Virus record (IMG/VR): IMGVR_UViG_3300037537_000578
Location: 1 to 28,453 of that record
DNA: 28,453 nucleotides
Origin: a virus
Direction: 5' to 3' (one strand)
Positions 1 to 6,044 of this stretch are shown one piece after another (positions within the stretch are counted from its first letter, which is position 1; each line of letters begins with the position of its first letter). The notes below the pieces were generated by a model. It was not told the origin of the DNA, ran no database searches, and saw only the letters and a list, made by a program, of their open reading frames with translations. The translations under genes were made by a program, and so were the position numbers.

Positions 1-2
1 CT

Positions 3-140
3 CCCGATAAGCCGTATTATGCATATGGTTTTAGTTTTCCTACGGAGTGCTTTTTACATAGAGAAGATGAGTTTTTTTGGTACTTTACTTTGAGAATTTT
101 TGGGTTTGGTTTTACAATAACAAGACAGAATGGGTATTAA
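3..140 (+). CDS. 3' end of an unidentified gene (5' truncated)
   Basis: An open frame enters from the left edge (first full codon at base 3) and stops with TAA at 138-140. The 45 visible residues are rich in aromatic residues (YYAYGFSF, FFWYFTLRIFGFGF) and end in TRQNGY. The stop overlaps the next start (ATG at 130) by 11 bases, the overlap style of the neighbouring genes. The composition suggests a hydrophobic or membrane-proximal C-terminus, but I recognise no family. Another frame is also open at the edge, so the choice rests on the amino-acid composition and the overlap. Confidence 0.5.
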   Translation, partial: PDKPYYAYGFSFPTECFLHREDEFFWYFTLRIFGFGFTITRQNGY

Positions 141-333
141 AATAATTAGACGGTTAGACCAATTCGGTGGCGAAGGGATGTGCGAACTCTTGTTACAGGT
201 AGATGAAGAATATATGGATGCGTATCGAGAGGAGACTGGCGAAAAAGACTTTAACCAAGAGTCATTCAATCAGTGGATGACAAAGCGAATGGAACAATTA
301 GTAGAAGGTGAAGAATGGAAACTTGAGGATTAA
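130..333 (+). CDS. Hypothetical small acidic protein, 67 aa
   Basis: Short, strongly acidic protein beginning MGIKIIRRLDQFGGEG with an EELVEGEE-like acidic tail (MEQLVEGEEWKLED). No membrane segment or signal peptide is visible and I recognise no family. It overlaps the truncated upstream gene by 11 bases and is followed after 2 bases by the next gene, so it appears to sit in a polycistronic run of accessory genes. Charge pattern and packing support it as real; the function is unknown. Confidence 0.6.
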   Translation: MGIKIIRRLDQFGGEGMCELLLQVDEEYMDAYREETGEKDFNQESFNQWMTKRMEQLVEGEEWKLED

Positions 334-335
334 TT

Positions 336-974
336 ATGGGAATGTTTGATTATATAAGTTGCGAAATGACCTTACCTCGTTTGCCAGAGCAAAAAGAGGG
401 TAAGCGGACTATTGTTTCTTTTCCCTTTAAGACAGACCACCAATTCCAGACAAAGGATTTGGTTAATTGCCTTATAGAGTACAAGATCAGTAAAGATGAA
501 ATTCTTTATGTGAAGAAGGTGGAGTACGAGAACAGGGAACCAACCGAAGAGGAGAAGAAGGATACAGACAGCGGAGGTTTTTGGAGTCCTGTGTGGGCTA
601 TGGAAGAAAAGAGCCACGAGTGGGTAAAGGACGACTTTACAGGCTATATTACGTTCTATGATATTCTTCATGATGTAGACGGTACACATGATGGTTGGAT
701 AGATTACCGCGTCCATGTAAAGAATGGAGAAGTGCAGGGAGAGGTGGAACTAGCAGAATACAGGCTTGAAGACAATACGGAGAGCAAAGCCAATCAGGTA
801 AAATGGAAAAAAGAAGCAAAAGCCCGAAAAGAATATGAGGGAAAAAGGAGATACAAATATTGCTTCAAGTATTGGAACAAGCTAGTAGGCTGGACATTTC
901 GTGCAGTCAGAAGGATTCGTGAATGGGAAGGCAAGTTTTATTCGTGGAAGGTGGAAGATAAATTAAAATTTTAA
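336..974 (+). CDS. Phage conserved hypothetical protein of the MGMFDY type, 212 aa
   Basis: The N-terminus MGMFDYISCEMTLP resembles a widespread family of uncharacterised phage proteins that begin MGMFDYxxCxxPLP. The middle is acidic with an aromatic stretch (GGFWSPVWAMEEKSHEWV), then a beta-rich part (FTGYITFYDILHDVDG, YRVHVKNGEVQG). The last 60 residues are basic and aromatic (KRRYKYCFKYWNKLVGWTFR), perhaps an RNA- or protein-binding tail. A GAGG ribosome site lies about 10 bases before the ATG. Family resemblance is from memory; no function is assigned to that family as far as I know. Confidence 0.7.
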   Translation: MGMFDYISCEMTLPRLPEQKEGKRTIVSFPFKTDHQFQTKDLVNCLIEYKISKDEILYVKKVEYENREPTEEEKKDTDSGGFWSPVWAMEEKSHEWVKDDFTGYITFYDILHDVDGTHDGWIDYRVHVKNGEVQGEVELAEYRLEDNTESKANQVKWKKEAKARKEYEGKRRYKYCFKYWNKLVGWTFRAVRRIREWEGKFYSWKVEDKLKF

Positions 975-975
975 T

Positions 976-1293
976 ATGAAGAAAAGAAAAGAAGTCAAAT
1001 TAAACGATGGGACTCTTGAAGAAGCTATGGCGAGTGATTTTCCAAAAATCTATATCCATAGTATGAAGGATCAGCCAGACGGTGACTGTATCATAACCTT
1101 TGATACAAATAAAGCGTTTGATGAGTCATACAAAAAAGCAAAGGGTCGCAAGCGAGTTACCCAGAAGGGTATTGGAAATTATATATTAGAGCTTTTCCAA
1201 AAAGGTTTAGATAAAGAAGACGGGTACGATATAAAGCCACTAAAGAATTTAGATAAACTACCGTCAGAAGGAGGTCAAGGTGGACACTATTAA
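976..1293 (+). CDS. Hypothetical protein, 105 aa
   Basis: Starts one base after the previous stop (TAATATG). The sequence is lysine-rich at the start (MKKRKEVKLNDGTLEEAM), then an alternating beta-like part (IYIHSM, DCIITFDTNKAFDESY) and a basic helix (KKAKGRKRVTQKGIGNYILELFQKGL). The helix could bind nucleic acid, but no known motif is complete. The C-terminus (SEGGQGGHY) overlaps a small GTG-start gene by 14 bases. I do not recognise a family. Confidence 0.6.
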   Translation: MKKRKEVKLNDGTLEEAMASDFPKIYIHSMKDQPDGDCIITFDTNKAFDESYKKAKGRKRVTQKGIGNYILELFQKGLDKEDGYDIKPLKNLDKLPSEGGQGGHY

Positions 1294-1447
1294 AAGAAAC
1301 AACTACAAAGAATGGTTAGAATGGAGAGAAGAACATTTTAAAGAGAGCTCGCGTATGCTTAACGAAAAAGGACCAACTGAAGAGCAACAAATGGAAGCTT
1401 GGGGAGAATATCTTAAGGAGACGGACTCAGGACACAGACCGTGTTAA
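1280..1447 (+). CDS. Small protein with GTG start, 55 aa
   Basis: An open frame of 55 codons starting GTG at 1280, preceded by a strong ribosome site (AAGGAGGT, about 1268-1275) only a few bases upstream. That site sits inside the end of the upstream gene and has no other start codon to serve. The product begins VDTIKRNNYKEWLEWREEHF and ends GHRPC; it is charged and predicted helical, with no membrane segment. Its function is unknown. The RBS and continued tight packing make it more likely real than chance. Confidence 0.55.
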   Translation: MDTIKRNNYKEWLEWREEHFKESSRMLNEKGPTEEQQMEAWGEYLKETDSGHRPC

Positions 1448-1503
1448 TATACTAATTATAGAAAAATATCGACACGTCCAAGTAATATGTCGATGAGACC
1501 GAC

Positions 1504-2148
1504 ATGAAAGCTGGCAGATCAAATCCTTTTGATTTTTTTGATAAGATATATTGTATATCTGCGCTAACCCGCACCAAAAAAAAAGAAAAAGCAATGCGCC
1601 AATTTGAACAGATAGGAATATTGGATAGAGTGCTTTTCTTTCCTGCAATTATGCAAGAACCGTCTTGGGTTGGCTGTAGAGAATCTCATAGAGCCTGTAT
1701 TAGAAAGGCTAAGTCCGAAGGAGCGGAGAATGTATTGATTTTCGAAGAGGACGTATTTTTTTTACATAGAGATTTTTCAGCATTAGACTCCGCATTAAAT
1801 TCTCTAAGCAAGTTTAATTGGGAAGTGTTTACATTAGGGCAGTCTGTAGATCAAGTAAAAAAACATATCAGTGAAAACTTATGTTTGGTCCACAGTAGTT
1901 TAACTCATGCTCACGCATTACATAAAAGGTGTTGGGATGAAATGTTGGACTATCCACATACCACCGAATGCATCGACATCGATACCCCTTTTGGACGAAG
2001 GACAGGACTTAATAAAGTTTACAACAAATCAAATATCGACATATTCATGAGTCATCGTTTTGAGAAATTCATGATAAAACCAATAATGGCTATTCAACCA
2101 GATAAGGCTAGCGCAACACTCAAAAAGTATTATAATCTAGTGTTATGA
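1504..2148 (+). CDS. GT25-like glycosyltransferase
   Basis: Matches the GT25 family, which includes bacterial LPS galactosyltransferases (LgtB/LpsA type) and eukaryotic collagen galactosyltransferases. Visible signatures: an N-terminal beta strand KIYCISALTRT (residues 14-24), the cysteine/SH segment VGCRESHRACIRKA (56-69) and the acidic motif VLIFEEDVFF (77-86), whose E82/D83 correspond to the metal and nucleotide-sugar site. The C-terminal SHRFEKFMIKPIMAIQPDKAS fits the family's Q...S ending. Its 214 aa are near the lower end of bacterial members. It heads an overlapping operon: its stop overlaps a 34-codon ORF (ATGA) and two 2OG-Fe(II) oxygenases follow. Family assignment is by motif; the acceptor (fibre protein or host glycan) is unknown. 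Confidence 0.8.
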   Translation: MKAGRSNPFDFFDKIYCISALTRTKKKEKAMRQFEQIGILDRVLFFPAIMQEPSWVGCRESHRACIRKAKSEGAENVLIFEEDVFFLHRDFSALDSALNSLSKFNWEVFTLGQSVDQVKKHISENLCLVHSSLTHAHALHKRCWDEMLDYPHTTECIDIDTPFGRRTGLNKVYNKSNIDIFMSHRFEKFMIKPIMAIQPDKASATLKKYYNLVL

Positions 2149-2249
2149 AAGAAGAAATAGAAATTCCACCTTCCGGGGAGGAACCACAAGAGGAAAAACC
2201 AAAGAACTCTTTTGGTCAGGGAGACGACGGTAAATGGATACAAGAATAA
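2145..2249 (+). CDS. Possible 34-aa acidic mini-protein
   Basis: A 34-codon frame starting with an ATGA overlap on the glycosyltransferase stop and ending 16 bases inside the next oxygenase gene. The product (MKEEIEIPPSGEEPQEEKPK and onward) is disordered, acidic and proline-rich. It could be a real small gene or merely a frame that keeps ribosomes moving across the gap (translational coupling). The exact fit between its neighbours is the only support. Confidence 0.4.
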   Translation: MKEEIEIPPSGEEPQEEKPKNSFGQGDDGKWIQE

Positions 2250-2851
2250 TAGAAACGTTCTCGGACATAATTCTCCAGAAGGATATCGACGATAGTAACC
2301 TTAACAGGAAATTATTTAATTATATTGACGCTTTGGACTTTGAGGATGAAAAGAGCGAAACGATAGCTTTTTGCAAAAGCACGTATTGGAAGCATGATAA
2401 TGTCATCGAGGAAGTGCCCGAATTTAAATCTTATGTTTATGATCTTCTCGGTAAATGGATGGCTCAAAACGGCCACCCCTTTGCCCCCGGAGTCACCGGA
2501 TTTCCCAAGATAGAGACAAAGGTTTGGGTTAATAAGTCTTATAGGTATGACTACCAAGAAATACACATACATCAGAACTGTCATGTGTGTGGCGTCTACT
2601 ATCTACAGGCCGATGGAGACGAGGGAGACATATGCTTTCGTCGTCCAGACTCTGAACCATTCCTATGGTGCATGATACCCAAAGCTAAGGACGTTGCCTC
2701 GAACGAGTACCAGCGTCACGTCGTTCCCAAGACCGGAAGAATGCTAATGTGGAGGAGCTACCTGAGGCACCTTCAGAAGCGCAATGACACCGACAAGGAA
2801 CGCATCGCCATCGTGTTTAACATCTTTTTTAATGAGAATGTTAGAGGTTAA
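2234..2851 (+). CDS. 2-oxoglutarate/Fe(II)-dependent oxygenase (2OG-FeII_Oxy_5 type)
   Basis: Fits the putative 2OG-Fe(II) oxygenase family often found in phages (Pfam 2OG-FeII_Oxy_5). The family core is visible: EIHIHQNCHVCGVYYLQA (residues 109-126) with H111/H113 as iron-ligand candidates, a GDICF strand (131-135), then GRMLMWRSYLRHLQ (168-181) with distal H179 and ERIAIVFNIFF (189-199) with 2OG-binding R190. There is no classic HxD, so the second iron ligand is uncertain. Such enzymes hydroxylate a substrate using O2 and 2-oxoglutarate; the substrate is unknown. It overlaps the next oxygenase gene, which belongs to a different branch. Its sequence is GC-richer than its neighbours, a possible sign of recent transfer. 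Confidence 0.78.
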   Translation: MDTRIIETFSDIILQKDIDDSNLNRKLFNYIDALDFEDEKSETIAFCKSTYWKHDNVIEEVPEFKSYVYDLLGKWMAQNGHPFAPGVTGFPKIETKVWVNKSYRYDYQEIHIHQNCHVCGVYYLQADGDEGDICFRRPDSEPFLWCMIPKAKDVASNEYQRHVVPKTGRMLMWRSYLRHLQKRNDTDKERIAIVFNIFFNENVRG

Positions 2852-3557
2852 CCCCAAGTTGAAACTTAGCGACCTAAAAGCTGATTTCTTAAATCAAAGG
2901 TCAGTTCAGGTATATGATTTTTTGGTCGCGGAAGACGCTGGTAAGCTCTTCCAATTTTACACCGAAGTTATGCCAGACCATTGGTGGTATACAAGTACTC
3001 TCGAAAAAGGAGGAAAAGAATACGGAGAGGGCGTTACTCATACTAGGCGGACAACTCAAAACTTAAAAACTTGCAACGAATTAACGATTAAAGCCAATCA
3101 CGCTTTTCACAAAGGAAATTTTTGTTACTCTTTCGATAGGACGCTAGGTGATCACTTTAAAGATTGTGAGTGCCTAGAGTGCGAGTTCAAAAAACTCATA
3201 GCATCTGAGGCCCTTTTAAACTTTGTAAATGAAGTTACCGAAATGGATATCTCTAAACCGGGTGAGCTTTTTTCAAGTAGATATAGAGCGGGTCAGTTTC
3301 TTTCTCCACATCATGATCATAATAAAGGAAAAATAGGTTTCGTATTCAGCTTGTCTAAGGATTGGAAGCCACAAGACGGAGGTCTTCTTCACTTTATGAA
3401 AGACGACTACTCAACCATAACTAAGGTGGTCCAACCAATATTTAACCGATTAGTAATGTTTGATATAGCCACCAGAAACGGCGTTCCGCATTTTGTTTCT
3501 CATGTTGTTCCCGGTTGTAAGAAGCACAGAATATCAGTCACAGGCTGGTTTTCATAG
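2838..3557 (+). CDS. Prolyl 4-hydroxylase-like 2OG-Fe(II) oxygenase
   Basis: Resembles the P4H-like 2OG oxygenase superfamily. With the start at 2838 (239 aa) the double-stranded beta-helix core shows FLSPHHDHNKG with the HxD pair H158/D160, GFVFSLSKDW, DGGLLHF (180-186), then FNRLVMFD (202-209), the distal histidine in VPHFVSHV (H218), and KHRISVTGWF with 2OG-binding R231. These match the classic HxD...H...R layout ending in an RxSxTGWF strand. The upstream ATG at 2784 lies well inside the previous gene, so 2838 (or 2832) is preferred; no strong RBS is visible, and coupling from the overlapping upstream gene is likely. Known relatives hydroxylate proline or lysine in proteins; a target among the collagen-like fibres is inference. 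Confidence 0.82.
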   Translation: MLEVNPKLKLSDLKADFLNQRSVQVYDFLVAEDAGKLFQFYTEVMPDHWWYTSTLEKGGKEYGEGVTHTRRTTQNLKTCNELTIKANHAFHKGNFCYSFDRTLGDHFKDCECLECEFKKLIASEALLNFVNEVTEMDISKPGELFSSRYRAGQFLSPHHDHNKGKIGFVFSLSKDWKPQDGGLLHFMKDDYSTITKVVQPIFNRLVMFDIATRNGVPHFVSHVVPGCKKHRISVTGWFS

Positions 3558-3562
3558 TGTAA
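3557..3562 (+). promoter_or_regulatory. GTGTAA motif before phoH
   Basis: GTGTAAA starts on the last base of the oxygenase stop codon (TAGTGTAAA) and 17 bases before the phoH ATG. No Shine-Dalgarno lies between. It is one of a recurrent set of gap motifs proposed to be late promoters. Confidence 0.5.
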
Positions 3563-3573
3563 AGTTATGCAGA

Positions 3574-4344
3574 ATGGCAGCTAGAAAAAAAGCCAACAGG
3601 GCAAAAGAGAAGCAACAAGTTCGGGAGGAAATTAATGAAGCCACCCGCCAAAACGACTCAATAAACCTTAATCCAATCAAAAGAAAAATTAAGGTCAATC
3701 AGTTCCCTTGGACAGAAAAACAAAAAAGTTTCTTTAAGATTGCTTTAAAAGAAGACACAAAAATTATATTCGTAAATGGGCCCGCCGGGACAAGCAAAAC
3801 ACTACTTGCTGTATATTGTGGCCTTCAACTTTTGAACCTCAAATTGGTAAGTGACATCATGTACTTACGTTCTGCCGTGGAATCCTCCGAATCAAGACTT
3901 GGGTTTTTGCCGGGTAGTGCAGAAGATAAGCTGCGTTTCTACAACCTTCCTTTTATTGATAAATTAGAGGAACTTCTCTCAGAGACCAGAGTTGCGAAGC
4001 TTGAAGAAGAACACAGGGTGTCAATGTTTCCTGTTAATTTTGCCCGTGGTATGAACTGGGCGAATAAATGCATTATTCTGGATGAAGCACAAAATAGTTC
4101 TTTGAAAGAGATAATTACGGTCCTTACTAGGCTAGGCAAAGGCAGTCGTGCTTTTGTTTTAGCAGACCCAATGCAGACAGACCTTAATGACAATAGGAGA
4201 GGGTCATTTAAGAAAATATATGATTGTTTTAACGATGAAGAAAGCAATGAAAATGGGGTCTATACATTCTCTTTCGATGAAGACGACATTATGCGGTCTG
4301 AACTAGTGAAGTTCCTAATCAAGAAGGTTAAGAGCATTTATTAA
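3574..4344 (+). CDS. phoH: PhoH-like P-loop ATPase
   Basis: PhoH family, an ATPase/RNA-helicase-like protein common in phages. Motifs: Walker A GPAGTSKT (residues 69-76; the usual second-last Gly before K is Ser here), a conserved IMYLRSAVESSESRLGFLPG block after it, and Walker B CIILDEAQN followed by sensor-like ADPMQTDL. The N-terminal 45 residues are basic and lysine-rich. ATG at 3574 is preferred to the frame-open ATG at 3493 because the latter lies in the oxygenase gene and would add a non-family leader. The gene ends in a TTAA that also serves as stop of the converging minus-strand gene. The role in phages is unresolved. Confidence 0.88.
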   Translation: MAARKKANRAKEKQQVREEINEATRQNDSINLNPIKRKIKVNQFPWTEKQKSFFKIALKEDTKIIFVNGPAGTSKTLLAVYCGLQLLNLKLVSDIMYLRSAVESSESRLGFLPGSAEDKLRFYNLPFIDKLEELLSETRVAKLEEEHRVSMFPVNFARGMNWANKCIILDEAQNSSLKEIITVLTRLGKGSRAFVLADPMQTDLNDNRRGSFKKIYDCFNDEESNENGVYTFSFDEDDIMRSELVKFLIKKVKSIY

Positions 4345-4562
4345 TCGTCGCGGTATTTCATTGTCTCAGCGTGACGTTCAAGCTCGCCTTTCGTTCTGTG
4401 AGCCCATTGATTAAGTACGTAGGCCATATCGAACGCTTTTCTATCGATGCTGCCCTTTTCGCTTAGGTGAATAAGCTCAAAAGTCTCGTCACTTAATTTA
4501 TCCACTGTCTTTCTAATTTCTTTTATTTTTCTTAAAATTGCCTCTGTTTTTAAGTTTTTCAC
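4341..4562 (-). CDS. Hypothetical helical protein, 73 aa, GTG start
   Basis: Minus-strand gene starting GTG at 4562 in a TAGTG overlap with the stop of its upstream partner. The product is charged and helical (MKNLKTEAILRKIKEIRKTVDKL ... QWAHRTKGELERH), likely a coiled coil or helical bundle, with no membrane segment. Its stop shares the TTAA at 4341-4344 with the phoH stop. I recognise no family. Pairing with the zincin-like gene suggests a joint role, for example an inhibitor or cofactor, but that is speculation. Confidence 0.6.
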   Translation of the reverse strand: MKNLKTEAILRKIKEIRKTVDKLSDETFELIHLSEKGSIDRKAFDMAYVLNQWAHRTKGELERHAETMKYRDD

Positions 4563-4882
4563 TATTTTTTCCTTTTTTTATTTTGTCGCTTCATCCTCCT
4601 CCACTTTCTTTCTGTGTAAAGAAAACGACTGAGGCTATTGGCGAAGGCGGATATTTCCGTCTCTGTTTTGTCCCAGAAATAAGCATGAGCAAACTCGTGG
4701 ATACAAGTATTGAGTTCGCTCTGGAGAGTGAGATACGGACTTATGTGAATCTTTGGATTGGGAACCCCCGGATTAGCGCAAGTTCCATCAGCATCGCCAT
4801 AATGTCTTTCATTCGGCTTTCTGAAAAGTACCTCATACTCAATACCCTTCGAGTTTTTAAATTTGAAAGGTTCCTTCCGCAT
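4562..4882 (-). CDS. Small HExxH zincin-like metallopeptidase domain protein
   Basis: A 106-aa protein with a textbook zinc-peptidase helix: CIHEFAHAYFW (residues 60-70) carries H62, E63 and H66, followed by TETEISAFANSL where E76 is the likely third ligand (HExxH...E, gluzincin-like). The spacing of 9-10 residues between H66 and the acidic ligand is short. The N-terminal part (GIEYEVLFRKP, PKIHISPYLT) is beta-like and the C-terminus is very basic (KWRRMKRQNKKRKK). Similar small HExxH proteins occur in phages as SprT- or ImmA-like genes of unknown role. It heads a two-gene minus-strand unit in a mostly plus-strand region and has a GTGTAA motif 15 bases before its ATG. Confidence 0.65.
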   Translation of the reverse strand: MRKEPFKFKNSKGIEYEVLFRKPNERHYGDADGTCANPGVPNPKIHISPYLTLQSELNTCIHEFAHAYFWDKTETEISAFANSLSRFLYTERKWRRMKRQNKKRKK

Positions 4883-4891
4883 ACGTGTAAT

Positions 4892-4897
4892 TTACAC
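4892..4897 (-). promoter_or_regulatory. Minus-strand GTGTAA motif in a near-palindrome
   Basis: On the minus strand GTGTAAATTACAC ends 2 bases before the zincin ATG (15 bases from first G to A of ATG), with no Shine-Dalgarno. The 13-base element (4885-4897) is a near-perfect palindrome, so the plus strand also reads GTGTAA at 4885. It lies between divergent genes and could fire both ways or bind a dimeric regulator. Confidence 0.5.
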
Positions 4898-4930
4898 ACT
4901 AATTATTAGAGATAAGACCTAAAAACTGAA

Positions 4931-4936
4931 TATAAT
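4931..4936 (+). promoter_or_regulatory. TATAAT -10-like box before the zinc-ribbon gene
   Basis: A perfect TATAAT lies 14 bases before the ATG at 4945 and is followed by GAGGAG (4938-4943), which leaves only one base before the start codon, an unusually tight ribosome site. No good TTGACA-like box is seen 17 bases upstream, so a host sigma-70 promoter is possible but not secure. Confidence 0.35.
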
Positions 4937-4944
4937 AGAGGAGT

Positions 4945-5292
4945 ATGAAAATATACTGTCGTAAATGTGGAATACCCACTGATTACTCGGTAAAAATGCC
5001 ATCTTTTTGCTCTGGCTGTGGAAAACCACTAAATGCCTCTGCTGCAAGGATGGGTAAACAACCGAAACCCGAACCGGAACCTGAGGAAGAAATCTCCGTA
5101 GATTTACCTCAGATTTCCAAATTGGATATAGATATAGATGTCTACGGGAGTAAAATAAGATTTGGAGATATCGTTGGCACCAAAGGCCAAGGGTTCACAA
5201 GAGATGTCCCTTCAAACTCAGAAAGAGACTCGATGCGAAGTGATTTCTTTAAAGAAGCTGGTGGAATAGAGGCACCGAAAAACCCAGAGTAA
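4945..5292 (+). CDS. Zinc-ribbon protein, 115 aa
   Basis: The N-terminus is a compact four-cysteine zinc ribbon: C5-x2-C8 in YCRKCG and C22-x2-C25 in SFCSGCGKPL. A proline/glutamate-rich linker (KQPKPEPEPEEE) leads to a small acidic, beta-like C-terminal part (KLDIDIDVYGSKIRFGDIVG). It sits 4 bases upstream of the sigma-factor gene, so a role in transcription (for example a co-activator touching RNA polymerase, as T4 gp33 does) is possible. The sequence itself shows only the ribbon. Confidence 0.65.
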   Translation: MKIYCRKCGIPTDYSVKMPSFCSGCGKPLNASAARMGKQPKPEPEPEEEISVDLPQISKLDIDIDVYGSKIRFGDIVGTKGQGFTRDVPSNSERDSMRSDFFKEAGGIEAPKNPE

Positions 5293-5296
5293 CTTT

Positions 5297-6043
5297 TTGA
5301 AGTCACGTCCGAAGACCATCCCTAAAGCAAGAAAGTCTGCAAAGCGGAGTGACTCTAAGAAAGAAGTATCTAGACCAAAGTTTGAAGATTGCATAGATGA
5401 GATAGACAACGAAATAAGGAAAAGAAGAAACAAATGGACCTTAACTATTTTAGCTTGGATGGACTTCGACGATGTATCTCAAATCTTGAGAATTCATATA
5501 TACAAAAAATGGGAACTTTATGACCCATCGAAACCACTTGGACCTTGGCTAAATAGGCTAATTTCCAACCAGATAAAAAATCTGATAAGAAATAACTATG
5601 GTAATTTTTCAAGACCATGTTTAAAATGTGCAGCGTCAGAAGGAGAAGACTTATGTCGCATATACGGAAAACAGGATAATAGTTGTCCTTTATACAAACA
5701 CTGGGAAGTAACAAAAAAATCAGCCTACAACGCAAAACTTCCACTAGCACTAGAAAACCACGCCCAAGAAGTTTATAACAAGTATGGAGACAGTTACGAT
5801 ATAGAAACCGCTGCCGTAAAACTACATGAAAAAATGAACAGCATTTTAAAACCGATAGAGTGGAAGGTATATAAACACCTGTACATAGAATACCTCTCTG
5901 AAGATCAAACTGCAAAAAAAATGGGTTACAAAACCAACGAGCAGAACAGGTCACCCGGATATAAACAAATCAAGAATATTAAAAAAAGCATAATAGAAAA
6001 AGCCAAAAAGATTCTCCAAGAAGGAGACATAGATTTCTTTTGA
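5297..6043 (+). CDS. Late-type RNA polymerase sigma factor (T4 gp55-like)
   Basis: A sigma-70 family protein of the reduced phage type. Residues 56-104 form region 2: DFDDVSQILRIHIYKKWELY then PLGPWLNRLISNQIKNLIRNN, the part that binds the beta-prime coiled coil and the -10 element. An insert with four cysteines follows (C108-x2-C111-x8-C120-x9-C130), possibly metal-binding. Residues 184-240 (EWKVYKHLYIEYLSEDQTAKKMGY and the helices after it) look like region 4. The only in-frame initiator after the upstream stop at 5267 is TTG at 5297, four bases past the previous gene. Weak initiation may keep levels low. It is the natural reader of the GTGTAA motifs seen throughout the window (inference). 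Confidence 0.82.
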   Translation: MKSRPKTIPKARKSAKRSDSKKEVSRPKFEDCIDEIDNEIRKRRNKWTLTILAWMDFDDVSQILRIHIYKKWELYDPSKPLGPWLNRLISNQIKNLIRNNYGNFSRPCLKCAASEGEDLCRIYGKQDNSCPLYKHWEVTKKSAYNAKLPLALENHAQEVYNKYGDSYDIETAAVKLHEKMNSILKPIEWKVYKHLYIEYLSEDQTAKKMGYKTNEQNRSPGYKQIKNIKKSIIEKAKKILQEGDIDFF

Positions 6044-6044
6044 C

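Noticed and set aside
2784-2837. Earlier ATG for the P4H-like oxygenase
   Set aside because: It would overlap the previous gene by 68 bases and add residues unlike the family; 2838 (or 2832) gives the usual short overlap.
4608-4620. GTGTAAAG on the plus strand at about 4613 as another promoter
   Set aside because: It lies inside the minus-strand zincin gene, points against it, and has no plus-strand gene within reach; probably a chance copy.
4538-4909. Plus-strand frame of 123 codons opposite the zincin gene
   Set aside because: The minus strand codes for an HExxH motif and has a fitting start; the plus frame begins in a low-complexity Phe/Ser stretch and has no ribosome site.
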